A stretch of DNA of 34,563 nucleotides from Methanomethylovorans sp. PtaU1.Bin093. GTDB taxonomy: Archaea > Halobacteriota > Methanosarcinia > Methanosarcinales > Methanosarcinaceae. Positions 24,165-32,862 of this stretch are shown piece after piece. The number at the start of each line of letters is the position of its first letter. Positions within the stretch are counted from its first letter, which is position 1. The DNA lies in contig NZ_MVQX01000049.1 in assembly GCF_002067275.1 (NCBI RefSeq), positions 1-34,563 on the forward strand. The letters are read 5' to 3'. The notes under the pieces were generated by a model, which was given only the letters and a program-made list of their open reading frames with translations, did no database searches and had not been told where the DNA came from. A program made the position numbers and the translations under genes.

Positions 24165-25148
24165 TCAGTTTTGTTTTTTCATCTTCGCTATGAGCTCAGC
24201 AAAGCTTCCTGCATTCTTTGCTTCATCCTTGATCTTCGATGCCTGTTCCTGGAGCGAAGGAGCGGGGGGAACAGATGATGATGGCGATACAGACGGTGCA
24301 GACGGTATAGAAGGAGCCTGCGACACCGCTTGAGCAGGGGACGGCACAGACTGTACCTTTGAAGCCATTTCCCCAAAAGCAGCGCCAAAAGCACCATGCT
24401 TGGAAATAATGCATCTGAGCTCCTCTGCTGTCTTCCATGGGGGATCGAATATTTTTTCTTTTACCGGCATACTGCCCGCAAATTGCATGTAAGCTTCACC
24501 GATGTCAGAAAGCTTGCCTCTATCAAGAAGTTTATAGATGGTAAGTATCTCTACCCTGCTGACAAGCTCAGACTGTTCCATAGCCGGAGGTCGTTTACCG
24601 GAGAGGATCAATCTGTCATTCTCATCAAGGAGTACCTGATATGCAGAAATGGGCTGTAAGGATACCTTGAACTTACAAACTGCTCCACTGTCTTTTACAC
24701 ATTCTGTTTCCTCGACCATACATTCCAGCTCTAGCTCCTCTTTGAAGAAACGGTGCAAAGCATCCGTGGTAGCTACGCACACTTTCTGGTTATGGAGAGC
24801 AGGATAGATGTTACAAACAGGACAGCCTGGAACTGCGAACACATAATGCATAGGCGCATATCCTATAAGCTGCATGTCCCCCAGACCGACATCCTTGAAC
24901 AAGCGCATCATAAAACCATACAAAGGAGTGGACCTGATCGATTCTATGGTATGCGCACGCAGGAAAACACGAGTATCTTTCCAGGGTACTTTTGAGATCG
25001 GGAATCTGGTGCTGATCGTTTCCTGTATCTTCAACATGGTACCAAAAGCACCAAGAGACTGAGCAAAACTGCCACCTGAAGCCATTGGCGGAGGACCACC
25101 TGCCTGTGAGGTCATAAAAGGAGGCAATCCCGGAGGCATATCGCTCAT
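24165..25148 (-). CDS. V4R-like sensor domain protein with Pro-rich ends
   Basis: 327 residues with a very clear ribosome site (GGAGGG, 7 nt). The N-terminal 35 residues and residues about 265-305 are Pro/Ser/Ala-rich linkers. The middle (about 60-180) reads TPLYGFMMRLFKDVGLGDMQ, YVFAVPGCPVCNIYP, VCVATTDALHRFFKEELEL, CVKDSGAVCKFKVSL: a hydrophobic alpha/beta domain with conserved Cys residues (CxxC, then C, then C) resembling V4R ligand-binding domains. The CxxC could bind metal or a small ligand. It likely senses a signal for the cluster; the ligand is unknown. Confidence 0.55.
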   Translation of the reverse strand: MSDMPPGLPPFMTSQAGGPPPMASGGSFAQSLGAFGTMLKIQETISTRFPISKVPWKDTRVFLRAHTIESIRSTPLYGFMMRLFKDVGLGDMQLIGYAPMHYVFAVPGCPVCNIYPALHNQKVCVATTDALHRFFKEELELECMVEETECVKDSGAVCKFKVSLQPISAYQVLLDENDRLILSGKRPPAMEQSELVSRVEILTIYKLLDRGKLSDIGEAYMQFAGSMPVKEKIFDPPWKTAEELRCIISKHGAFGAAFGEMASKVQSVPSPAQAVSQAPSIPSAPSVSPSSSVPPAPSLQEQASKIKDEAKNAGSFAELIAKMKKQN

Positions 25149-25190
25149 ATCAGAACCCTCCTGCTAAAGAAAATATATGAGAGATAACCA

Positions 25191-25778
25191 TTACATCATC
25201 TCCTTGAGCTTTGTCATACCCTCTTGGGTCAGTTTTCCCATTGTGTCACAAAGTCCCTGATCCCTGAGGTTCTTAAAACTGCCAGTAAGGGTCTCATTAT
25301 CTGTCCCTATAAGGAAGGAAAGTTTCTTCATATCATTGATCCCTGTGTAGAGCATATAGAGCAGTTTCTTGTCAATATCAGAAAGGGACTGAGACCTCGG
25401 GGGAGTGCCACACATTGGCTGGAGATAAGCTTTCAAAGTGTTAATCACTGCTTCATTACCTCCCAACAACGCCACTGATGATGCATATGAATCAGCGCTT
25501 ACACTGGAAGGCTGCAGGTAGTCGATGATCAGCACATGGATCGTACCTATGCCACGCTGCGCTTTCAGGCGAATGGTATTTGGAACCTCTCTTCCCACCA
25601 TAGTGATGTTCCTGAGTGGAATAGTGAACCAGCCTTTACCTTCCGAGAACCATAGATTAAGGTTAGTGAGATAAAGTACTCCTTTCTCCCAGTTATCAGA
25701 GTAAAGGGAAGTTCCCATAATGACAGCCTTGAAGATGTAATTGAGATCTACTTTTGCAATACCTTGCTCCTGTGCCAT
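25191..25778 (-). CDS. CheF-like protein with C-terminal helix-turn-helix, first gene of operon
   Basis: 195 residues. Residues about 10-110 fit a PH/GRAM-like barrel as in archaeal CheF proteins: GVLYLTNLNLWFSEG, then WFTIPLRNITMVGREV, then IRLKAQRGIGTIHVLII. The C-terminal 65 residues (SLSDIDKKLLYMLYTGINDMKKLSFLIG and onward) form a winged-helix-like domain. CheF bridges CheY and the archaellum in known systems, though this protein is shorter and no che genes are in the window. The leader CAGGGAAAATATG is shared with the gene at 16014. It is the first gene of an eight-gene run. Confidence 0.6.
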   Translation of the reverse strand: MAQEQGIAKVDLNYIFKAVIMGTSLYSDNWEKGVLYLTNLNLWFSEGKGWFTIPLRNITMVGREVPNTIRLKAQRGIGTIHVLIIDYLQPSSVSADSYASSVALLGGNEAVINTLKAYLQPMCGTPPRSQSLSDIDKKLLYMLYTGINDMKKLSFLIGTDNETLTGSFKNLRDQGLCDTMGKLTQEGMTKLKEMM

Positions 25779-25916
25779 ATTTTCCCTGTATATATTTAGT
25801 GTTAAATTATAATAATATAATATATAGTATTGTTCTAATAAAATAGTTTCTATTCGTTTGCCGGTTAGTGAGGCAAATTAAAACGTGAAACAGAAAAAAA
25901 CAGAAAAGTAAAGATA
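25779..25916 (-). promoter_or_regulatory. Promoter region of the eight-gene operon
   Basis: 138 bases, very A+T-rich at 25790-25850, with several overlapping TATA-like runs on the minus strand. No dyad was found. The second half follows the stop of the upstream GNAT-like gene. Confidence 0.45.
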
Positions 25917-26834
25917 TCACTTATTTTTTAAGAAATATCTTTCATTTCCGCATGCAGTGCATATAAAAAGAAAACCTGGAAAACTGCCTGAGACAGCATA
26001 CTTATGTGTCATGTATTCACCACAGCTGCACGAGCTCATCATTTTATGCTCCTTTAAAAATTCTCTGCTATTGGAAGAAATTGTGTCCGGAGCAAACTGA
26101 TCAATAGGACTGCAACCGGAAGAGGAGGGTCGTACACTATGAACATCTGCTTCCGTCTGGGACCCAGCTTTTAATATGTCATGCTCCACGGTATCTCTGA
26201 CCACCGTACTATCCTGTGAAGTCATTATTTCAGGATCCTGAATAGAAACTGAAGCAAATGCAGGTCTGAATACATCTTTTATAGAAAGTTCTTTCTGGCT
26301 TTCTAATATTCCTCCTTTGTTTATTTTGAGTTCAGTAGAAATACTCTTTGATTCATGACCTTCGGGAAGGATAAGATATCCAGGATAGCTACTAAGGTCC
26401 ACCGGGCAATTTTTTGTCGGTTCCTGGAAACCCAGAGACAAGAAAAAAGCCTTTGCTACAGAGTTTACCGGCTTGGTCAGCATATGTCCCGGACAGGCCT
26501 TGAAGCTTAGCAAGAATAAGGCTTTACCGATACCTTTACGTGAGATAGAAGGAGACACTTCGATCCCTCGCAGCACGTGGACAGACCGTCCATCCCTGGC
26601 ATCCTGATTCCATCTTTCTGTCATTACCCAACCTACGATGGTGACATCTTCTATTCCAACTATAAGCGTCACTGATTGTCTTTTGAGCCAACTGCTAAAG
26701 TTACCCATGTAGTCGCTCATTCCCAGATGTTTATTGAAATAATCGAAACTGCCTATCTTAAGCTTATCAAGTTCATATGGGTATTTCAGTTTGAAGAACC
26801 TCAGTCCACCATCATAGCAAGCAAGATCTATCAT
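25917..26834 (-). CDS. GNAT-type acetyltransferase-like protein 2 with zinc-ribbon tail
   Basis: 305 residues; the start is supported by GGTG 5 nt before ATG. The acetyltransferase core (about 1-155) has VTIVGWVMTERWN, then VHVLRGIEVSPSISRKGIGKALFLLSFKA (RKGIGKAL is the acetyl-CoA loop) and AKAFFLSLGFQEP. A low-complexity linker follows (about 165-265), rich in Ser, Asp and Val. The end carries SCSCGEYMTHKYAVSGSF and ICTACGNERYF: a CxC...CxxC pattern likely binding zinc. The core pattern resembles GNAT 1 in the first 80 residues. It is the last gene of the archaellin-deacetylase run. The tail may bind nucleic acid or a partner. Confidence 0.72.
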   Translation of the reverse strand: MIDLACYDGGLRFFKLKYPYELDKLKIGSFDYFNKHLGMSDYMGNFSSWLKRQSVTLIVGIEDVTIVGWVMTERWNQDARDGRSVHVLRGIEVSPSISRKGIGKALFLLSFKACPGHMLTKPVNSVAKAFFLSLGFQEPTKNCPVDLSSYPGYLILPEGHESKSISTELKINKGGILESQKELSIKDVFRPAFASVSIQDPEIMTSQDSTVVRDTVEHDILKAGSQTEADVHSVRPSSSGCSPIDQFAPDTISSNSREFLKEHKMMSSCSCGEYMTHKYAVSGSFPGFLFICTACGNERYFLKNK

Positions 26835-26981
26835 ATAAGCACCAAATCGGATATGTTAAATTTCCCAGTAAGATGACATCAAATTCTTAAGTTCATTAGC
26901 TTGTTCTCAAATATGCGTCTGCAGGAGCTCTGGCAGGAAGCCAGTAAATGCATTTGATCAACCTCATCTTTAGTATACCTG

Positions 26982-27351
26982 TTACATGCCAATGCCTGTA
27001 ATACCATCCACCAGCAGGCCAATGCCATCGTGATAACCACCCTCCAGCAGTGCAATGGTACGCCATCTCCTGCAAATATTAGAAACTATGACATAATAGC
27101 CATCCACCACCATTTAGCGAACTCAGTTGTACAAAGGAAAAATAATCCTTTGTATGCACACGCAGAATATCCGGATCATAAGCACTTACAGGACTCAGAA
27201 CTTTGCAGTTATTGTTTTCAAGTACTTTGTTATCCCTCAAATGCTGCATGATCCTTTGTAACCTTGCAGGGTTTTCCGGACTTGGAAAACCTTTCAGCAT
27301 ATAATCATGAAGCTCGTGATCTGTATTGGATATGACACCTGTGCTGCGCAT
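26982..27351 (-). pseudogene. Internally deleted histone-deacetylase-like gene
   Basis: From ATG 27351 a 90-codon frame matches the start of a deacetylase domain (YMLKGFPSPENPARLQRIMQ, SLNGGGW) in the way the intact neighbour does (RPERLTRAMDYLQ, SLSGGGF). It then runs into a stop at 27079. In another frame, 27053-26982 encodes ALLEGGYHDGIGLLVDGITG, the C-terminal loop with the catalytic Tyr. About 200 residues with the zinc-binding motifs are missing between the two parts, relative to the neighbour at 27361. This is a deletion plus frameshift relic of a tandem paralogue. The 90-residue N-terminal part still has a start and could be translated, but without catalytic residues. Confidence 0.78.
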
Positions 27352-27360
27352 TCTACCTCT

Positions 27361-29352
27361 TTATTGGTCCTGAATTCCTAACATTTCCTTAACATAAGAG
27401 ATCTTTTTTTCTGTCTCTTTCATGACCGATCTCTGCTGATTCCTTTCATATTCCGTAGCTTTAAGAGTATCAGCTATAGGATCAGGTAGTCCAAGCAATG
27501 AATTGATTACCACATGAGTAAGATGCCCATTGAACTTGTGATAGCCTCCTTCCATTACCAGCACAAAGTTCCCGTTCATGACAGACATGATCTTCTTTGC
27601 CATCATGTGATAACCTGCAGAAGTAAGGTTCAGCTTTATGTGCTCTTCCTTGTAATAGGCATCGAACCCGCAGCTGCATATTACAAAATCCGGTGAGAAA
27701 CTATGCAAAAGAGGCATCACCAATTCATCAAAAGCAAAAGCATATTCTTCATCTCCTGCTCCCACAGGCATTTCCACATTTGCAGTGTAACCTATACCTG
27801 GCCCTTCTCCGGTCTGGGAACTAAAACCCCTGCGAGGATAGAAATCATGCGGGTCACGGTGCAATGATACCACCATAACTGTGGGGTCATTGTAGAATAT
27901 CTCCATAGTGCCATCACCGGCATGAGCGTCCCAGTCAATTATCATTACTTTTGAGATACCTTTTTTCTTCTGCAGATAACGAGCCAGGACAGCTACGTTA
28001 TTAAAAATGCAGAACCCTCTGTACTTATCCACGCCTGCGTGGTGACCCGGAGGCCTGATCATCACCATGGATGCAGAGTATTGTCCTGATAACACAAGTT
28101 CTCCGGCCTGTATGGCAGAGCCCACGGCAAGTCCTGCAACTTCAAATGTATTGGATGTCATGTAGGTACTATCACCCAGGAAACCCCCGCCTGACAGGGA
28201 GTATGATCTGACGAACCTGACATACTCATCGGAATGCACCAGTAAAAGGTCCTGGTCTGAAACAGGATATTTACCTGTGATAAGATCACACCTTTCACCG
28301 AAAACACCACTACGCTGCAGATAATCCATGGCCCTTGTAAGGCGCTCGGGACGTTCCATGTCCTGTACATTAGTATTTTTAGGCAAATGTGCGATATGGG
28401 CTTCAGAATAGAGCACAGCCACTTTTGCGGGTATACCTCTATCACCTTTTGGAGCCTCTTTTAATTGAGTATCAAAGGACGATGGTTTTATATCCCTATT
28501 CGTTTGTTGCGGAGGAATATGCCTTTCAGCCGCTGCCATGCGCATAGTTGCAACCCGTGGAAGCTCTTTCTTCTTCATTTCGGACGCAATTGAATCCAGC
28601 TTATCCATAATGCTGACAATGTCCTCGGTCACGGGAAGCTTGTCACCCATGTCCCTGGCAATGCCCTTTGTGATCTTATCTGGGGAATGTGCTTGTTTTT
28701 CTCTGTCCGGAACTGATGTTTCTCTTCCTTTCCCGTTTTGGACAAGAACGGCACTTTCTTTTTCCTTATCTGGAACAGACTTAATTGCATCTTCTTTCTT
28801 TTTCAATATTGTGTTCGATCTTGGATCGATCGCTGATCGTCCAGCTGGCTCACGAACAATTGCACTTGTATTTGTAACTGTATGGGACAGAGGAAGAGAA
28901 GCTTTTGCAGGAACGTCCGGCTGCACCAGAGGCTTGGGACATTCAAGTTTTAATTCGCAGGACTCATATGACACTTCCTCAAAACTGGTGGAGGCCAATT
29001 CGCTCAGTTTATTTTGCCATTCCCGTCCAGGATCTGTTCCTGCAGACATAACAGATGATCGTTGCTCCTGTTGAGCGGGCACGGCATCATTTACAGATGA
29101 ACTAGCACAGTTCTTGAGATCAGTACAAACTACAGTATCCTCTGCACTTCCTTTTTCTGGTGAGATGACGATCTTTTGCACAACAGACCTTAGAGAAACA
29201 TCATCCTGATCTTTTACCATACTTTCTGAGCTATCGTTAAAACGTAATGCTATCAGCTTGTTAAGTTTTGACATAGCGTCCTTTGCATCATATCCTTTTT
29301 CCAGACCACCAGTTCCATCTTCCTTGACCACAATGCCTCCATGCATCAGCAT
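27361..29352 (-). CDS. Histone-deacetylase-fold enzyme with long disordered N-terminus
   Basis: 663 residues. Residues 1 to about 305 are charged and low in hydrophobics (runs such as DKEKESAVLVQNGKGR), most likely disordered. The C-terminal part (about 310-625) is the arginase/deacetylase fold: RPPGHHAG (about 433-440), DWDAHAGDG (about 473-481, zinc ligands Asp475 and His477), GFDAYY (zinc ligand Asp564), and EGGYH with the catalytic Tyr (about 604). All key residues are present, so it should be active on acetyl-lysine or acetyl-polyamines. Its ATG follows the lipoprotein stop directly. Such a long N-terminal extension is unusual for archaeal members. It sits in the archaellin run with two GNAT-like genes nearby. 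Confidence 0.88.
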   Translation of the reverse strand: MLMHGGIVVKEDGTGGLEKGYDAKDAMSKLNKLIALRFNDSSESMVKDQDDVSLRSVVQKIVISPEKGSAEDTVVCTDLKNCASSSVNDAVPAQQEQRSSVMSAGTDPGREWQNKLSELASTSFEEVSYESCELKLECPKPLVQPDVPAKASLPLSHTVTNTSAIVREPAGRSAIDPRSNTILKKKEDAIKSVPDKEKESAVLVQNGKGRETSVPDREKQAHSPDKITKGIARDMGDKLPVTEDIVSIMDKLDSIASEMKKKELPRVATMRMAAAERHIPPQQTNRDIKPSSFDTQLKEAPKGDRGIPAKVAVLYSEAHIAHLPKNTNVQDMERPERLTRAMDYLQRSGVFGERCDLITGKYPVSDQDLLLVHSDEYVRFVRSYSLSGGGFLGDSTYMTSNTFEVAGLAVGSAIQAGELVLSGQYSASMVMIRPPGHHAGVDKYRGFCIFNNVAVLARYLQKKKGISKVMIIDWDAHAGDGTMEIFYNDPTVMVVSLHRDPHDFYPRRGFSSQTGEGPGIGYTANVEMPVGAGDEEYAFAFDELVMPLLHSFSPDFVICSCGFDAYYKEEHIKLNLTSAGYHMMAKKIMSVMNGNFVLVMEGGYHKFNGHLTHVVINSLLGLPDPIADTLKATEYERNQQRSVMKETEKKISYVKEMLGIQDQ

Positions 29353-30300
29353 TCATTGAACCGGGACCCATACCGTATCCATAGTTCCGGCATATTTGGT
29401 GCCCAGATACTCGAACACAATGGTGGGCTCTTCCACCCCAAGCCATCCTTGCATCTTGGGAACAAATGTCCAGCTTTGCTTCACTGCCTGACCAGCAGGT
29501 ATGGAGCCGAAGAAAAGAGAGGTCTCTTTGATATCCACAGTATTAGGGAATCTTGCTTTTACAGCGAATTTCTCGTATGGCTGCTGAGAGAAGTTCTTTA
29601 CCCATACATCAATAGTTGTCTTCCCACCTGCCACAACTTGTTGTGAAGGAACGATCCTGATGAACTGGACAAGAGATTCCTTCGGCATGGGAGTAGCATT
29701 GCTGGTATCCACGGTCCTGCTGCTATTCTTGTGTTTTTGTTTTTCCTTCTGGTTCAGATATATACCAGAACCGAAAAGCATTACCGAAAATATACTTATG
29801 GGCACAGCGTTCTCTGTGATAGGATCAATGGGAGTTTCCGGAACCTCGATGGTCACAAGATCATCTTCAGAGAGTTCAAGGGGACCAGAGAAAGCGACCC
29901 TGATTATGATCCATCCAAGTTCTGTGTACTGAAGCTTGAAGTATACAGGAAGAAGACTTCTTTCGATCTCTTTACCATCACCATCGAGTTTTGCCACTGT
30001 GCATTCCGCCGTAGCAACCGCAACATTGTCAGTGTGCTCTTGTGAAGTGATCACCACTTCTTTAAGCCCGCCTGGAGAGAATTTCTTGTTCTTGAATGTC
30101 ATCTCTATGCTGGCAGGGACCAGAAAATCCTTGCCTTCATACATACTGAAAGCCAGATCACAGTCATCTGCATTCACAGCTTCCAGGAATTCAATGATCG
30201 TGGTGTTCACTGCATCTGAAGGCTCCTGGCTTGAACAGCCACTTACGTAGATGGAAAAAATGAAAATGAACAATATGAGGAATAAGTTTGGATATCTCAT
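29353..30300 (-). CDS. Membrane lipoprotein with Ig-like C-terminal domain
   Basis: 315 residues. The N-terminus is a lipoprotein signal (FIFSIYVSGCSSQ, Cys22 as the lipid site). Residues about 30-130 form an alpha/beta domain of the DUF4878 or NTF2-like kind (TIIEFLEAVNADDCDLAFSMY). A second hydrophobic segment at about 168-182 may span the membrane, followed by a charged stretch. The last 115 residues are beta-rich (VVAGGKTTIDVWVKNFSQQPYEKFAV, then GSIPAGQAVKQSWTF), as in CARDB/Ig-like domains. ArlF and ArlG of archaella also have Ig-like domains but differ in layout, so I do not equate them. The gene ends in TGA directly before the deacetylase ATG. Confidence 0.7.
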   Translation of the reverse strand: MRYPNLFLILFIFIFSIYVSGCSSQEPSDAVNTTIIEFLEAVNADDCDLAFSMYEGKDFLVPASIEMTFKNKKFSPGGLKEVVITSQEHTDNVAVATAECTVAKLDGDGKEIERSLLPVYFKLQYTELGWIIIRVAFSGPLELSEDDLVTIEVPETPIDPITENAVPISIFSVMLFGSGIYLNQKEKQKHKNSSRTVDTSNATPMPKESLVQFIRIVPSQQVVAGGKTTIDVWVKNFSQQPYEKFAVKARFPNTVDIKETSLFFGSIPAGQAVKQSWTFVPKMQGWLGVEEPTIVFEYLGTKYAGTMDTVWVPVQ

Positions 30301-30333
30301 TTAACTCATATTATAATAACACAAATATATTAT

Positions 30334-31044
30334 TTAACGCTTTCTTCTCATGTAAATAACAAAAATGACCAGAATCAATTCAATACCTATCAGAAGAGGC
30401 AGAACATATCCACGTTCATAAAAGTGGGGATTTCGGAACTCTACAGTAGTGGCATATTCAAATGTAGATCTGTTACCCACCATAAAGCTGCGTACACCAC
30501 TTCTACCTTCCAGTTCTACCGGATCATCCTTCACTATTGTGACATTGTCCAGTCCATCGTTAGAAACAAGTATTGTGCCTTCAGGCAGGCTTATGCTCAT
30601 CCTCTCTATGAGAGGATGACCAATGATCCACAAAGAATGTTCACCTGCCCCAAGCTCAGGAGTAATACCATATTTAATGGTCGTATTAACATAAAGAGGG
30701 TCCTGGGTGACATTTCCTGTTGCATTGTACAAATTAAGAGAGATGGAATCCATGTACAAGGTTACATTACCATCATTCACCTTTACATATTCCATGAACT
30801 GTGAACTTCTTGACGCAAGATATGATTCTTTAAAAGAAGCGATCTCAAGTTCCGTCACCTGAGAATCGTTATCAGCGTCTAGAGATAGTCTGAATTCAAG
30901 TGCATCACTTAAATTGTATGTTTCAAATATGGTCAATGTAAGACCATCTTTTTCCAGTTGCACATCATTCTCATAAACGGCTTCTGCCATTGCCTGAGAA
31001 ACTAAAAGTAGCAATACTATAAAGAGAATCGATCCTTTCGGGAT
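30334..31044 (-). CDS. Secreted, C-terminally anchored protein in the archaellin operon
   Basis: 236 residues if started at ATC 31044, or 226 from TTG 31014. The ATC start follows GGTG at 5 nt and yields a complete signal peptide (IPKGSILFIVLLLLVSQAMA). The TTG start gives a signal without basic residues, and no in-frame ATG or GTG lies upstream within the gap after the archaellin gene. The mature part is beta-rich with N-x-S/T sites (YNLSDAL, NLYNATGNVT) and an EF-hand-like DADNDSQVTELE at about 57-68. One membrane helix near the end (LPLLIGIELILVIFVIYM) is followed by RRKR. It likely stands on the outer membrane face beside the archaellum. The family is not recognised. Confidence 0.72.
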   Translation of the reverse strand: MPKGSILFIVLLLLVSQAMAEAVYENDVQLEKDGLTLTIFETYNLSDALEFRLSLDADNDSQVTELEIASFKESYLASRSSQFMEYVKVNDGNVTLYMDSISLNLYNATGNVTQDPLYVNTTIKYGITPELGAGEHSLWIIGHPLIERMSISLPEGTILVSNDGLDNVTIVKDDPVELEGRSGVRSFMVGNRSTFEYATTVEFRNPHFYERGYVLPLLIGIELILVIFVIYMRRKR

Positions 31045-31079
31045 ATTAACACCTTCTGATAAAAAAAAGTGATAGCACC

Positions 31080-31862
31080 TTAGGGATATAATTGTATGGT
31101 TTCCCTGGTGCCGTAGGAAGAAGGAGTAACAAGATCTACACTTGTTACAGTTCCAGCTTCCGGAGTAAAGACCAGGCTCACCGTTGTTCTTGGCCCAATA
31201 TCAAGAGTTGAATCTTTCTGGGAACCGCTCGTAGTTACAGGGCCAATGGTCGTATATCCAAGGTCTCCACCTGAAACTGTTGACACATAGATCGTCACGA
31301 GGTCCCCAGTGTTCATAATAGGAGAGCCTTGCGAAAAGGATACGTCCTCATCACGGATCTTGGACACAGTGAAAAAGTACGCTGCATTGTCTCCAGGAGA
31401 AGCCTGGGTAGAGGTCAGCAATTTTTCCAGATTAGTATCTGCGCTTGCACTGCTTGAAAAATCACTCATCGCAGTTCCATATGACTTTTCGTTGTTACCA
31501 TATATAAGATCATTATTGTTGGCCCCGTCTGAGATGGAAATAACCATCTGGTTAAGATCGACCGGAGAACTGCCGACATTAAGTCCAACTTTCATCTTAA
31601 GGAGAGAGATGTTCTCAGCCATGGATGTTGAACTATTCTTAGCCCGTATACCTTCGATGCTTTTTACCACCAGATTGGACGAAACTTCCTGAGTGGCCTG
31701 TTTTCCGGTAGACTGTGCCTTTTGCTGCAACACACCGGAAGTTTGTATGAGCACAGAGGCAGCGACTGCAGCTATAAGTACCATGGCTATGAAAATGATA
31801 AGAGTACCAATGCCTATCTGGGCACTGGTATTATCTCTTAAAGAGGATCTTTCTCTGGCCAT
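31080..31862 (-). CDS. Archaellin 2
   Basis: 260 residues. It has a short charged start ([12 protein letters not shown]), the class III signal cleavage region before QIGIGTL, the hydrophobic assembly helix [20 protein letters not shown] (about 19-38), then the archaellin core [20 protein letters not shown]. The rest is a beta-rich domain with ISDGANNND and a C-terminal [20 protein letters not shown] shared with archaellin 1. It forms the archaellum filament after removal of the leader by the ArlK/FlaK peptidase. It is preceded by AGAGGC ribosome site and follows archaellin 1 by 29 bp. Both copies are about two-thirds identical by eye. Confidence 0.93.
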   Translation of the reverse strand: MARERSSLRDNTSAQIGIGTLIIFIAMVLIAAVAASVLIQTSGVLQQKAQSTGKQATQEVSSNLVVKSIEGIRAKNSSTSMAENISLLKMKVGLNVGSSPVDLNQMVISISDGANNNDLIYGNNEKSYGTAMSDFSSSASADTNLEKLLTSTQASPGDNAAYFFTVSKIRDEDVSFSQGSPIMNTGDLVTIYVSTVSGGDLGYTTIGPVTTSGSQKDSTLDIGPRTTVSLVFTPEAGTVTSVDLVTPSSYGTRETIQLYP

Positions 31863-31891
31863 TGTATTGCCTCTTTTTGCTCACTGCCTGA

Positions 31892-32701
31892 TCATGGATA
31901 CAACTGCACTGTTTCCTTAACACCATAGGATGAAGGTGTCACGAAATCAGCATTTGTCACTACACCAGATTCCGGGGTCAGGATGATATTGACAACAGTC
32001 CTTGGCACCAGGTTAAGGCCGGATGGTTTAAGGACCCCTGAAGTACTCGTGGTACTCACATAGTCATATCCAGCAGAAGCTGCTGATGATGAAGTTGTTG
32101 CTATGTATACGTTTATAAGGTCACCAGTGTTCATCACTGGATTAGACTGAGAGAAAGAGGCATCTTCATCCCGTATCCTATCTACGGTAAAGTAATGGTC
32201 GGCGTTGTTAAAAGTACTGCTTGCCGTAGTATTAGCTGTAATTAACTTCTGAAGATTTGTGGCTGCACTGTCACCAAAACCATCCATTGCTCCATCTGCT
32301 GCACCTACAGTCGCATATGACTTTGAGTTGCCTGCATATACTAGGTTATTGGCAGTGGTACCATCAGTAATAGAGATAACTACCTGGTTCACATCCACGG
32401 ATTGACTACCTACATTCAGACCAACTTTCAGCCTTAAAAGATCGATAGTTGATGACAGAAGTACGGCACTATCCTTGGCGCGTACGCCTTCAATGTTCTT
32501 CACTATAAGATTGGAAGATACTTCCTGGGTTGCCTGCTTGCCAGTTGACTGAGCTTTCTGCTGCAGAGTGCCGGATGTCTGAATGAGCACTGCTGCTGCC
32601 ACGGCTGCAACCAGCACCATTGCAATGAAGATGATCAGTGTACCAATACCCACCTGAGCATTGGTATCTTTCTTCATAAAGAGTATTTTGTTTGCTTTCA
32701 T
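31892..32701 (-). CDS. Archaellin 1
   Basis: 269 residues: a leader ([15 protein letters not shown]), cleavage region before QVGIGTL, hydrophobic helix [20 protein letters not shown], then the conserved [20 protein letters not shown] segment. It is the first gene of the archaellin operon, with the promoter just upstream and AGAGGA as ribosome site. Compared with archaellin 2 it has a few short insertions in the outer domain (around [18 protein letters not shown]), which should be surface-exposed. The duplicated pair is normal for archaella; what follows in this operon is not. Confidence 0.93.
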   Translation of the reverse strand: MKANKILFMKKDTNAQVGIGTLIIFIAMVLVAAVAAAVLIQTSGTLQQKAQSTGKQATQEVSSNLIVKNIEGVRAKDSAVLLSSTIDLLRLKVGLNVGSQSVDVNQVVISITDGTTANNLVYAGNSKSYATVGAADGAMDGFGDSAATNLQKLITANTTASSTFNNADHYFTVDRIRDEDASFSQSNPVMNTGDLINVYIATTSSSAASAGYDYVSTTSTSGVLKPSGLNLVPRTVVNIILTPESGVVTNADFVTPSSYGVKETVQLYP

Positions 32702-32862
32702 CTACAATCCTCTAATAAGATAATTTGGTAGAGTTTTTATATAAAAATAATAGTATATATAATGTGTGGTTGAGAATCTCAAACTAAAAACTTCAAATGC
32801 TTCTTGCGTAACAAATATATATAAAGTATAAAATATAATTGTTTACTTAACTGGGGATGTAA
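32702..32862. promoter_or_regulatory. Divergent promoter, archaellin operon and 7-TM gene
   Basis: A TATA-like TTTTTATATAAAAA (about 32734-32747) serves the archaellin side. On the other side AAATATATATAAAG (about 32814-32827) and AAAATATAATTG serve the 7-TM gene, whose leader ends in GGGGATG. Both transcripts probably start within this 161-bp region, so one regulator could control both. Confidence 0.6.

Noticed and set aside
28538..29074. 178-codon plus-strand frame within the deacetylase gene
   Set aside because: It is antisense to the low-complexity N-terminal part of the deacetylase gene; it is Ser/Phe-rich in the way typical of shadows of acidic/Lys-rich coding sequence and has no ribosome site.
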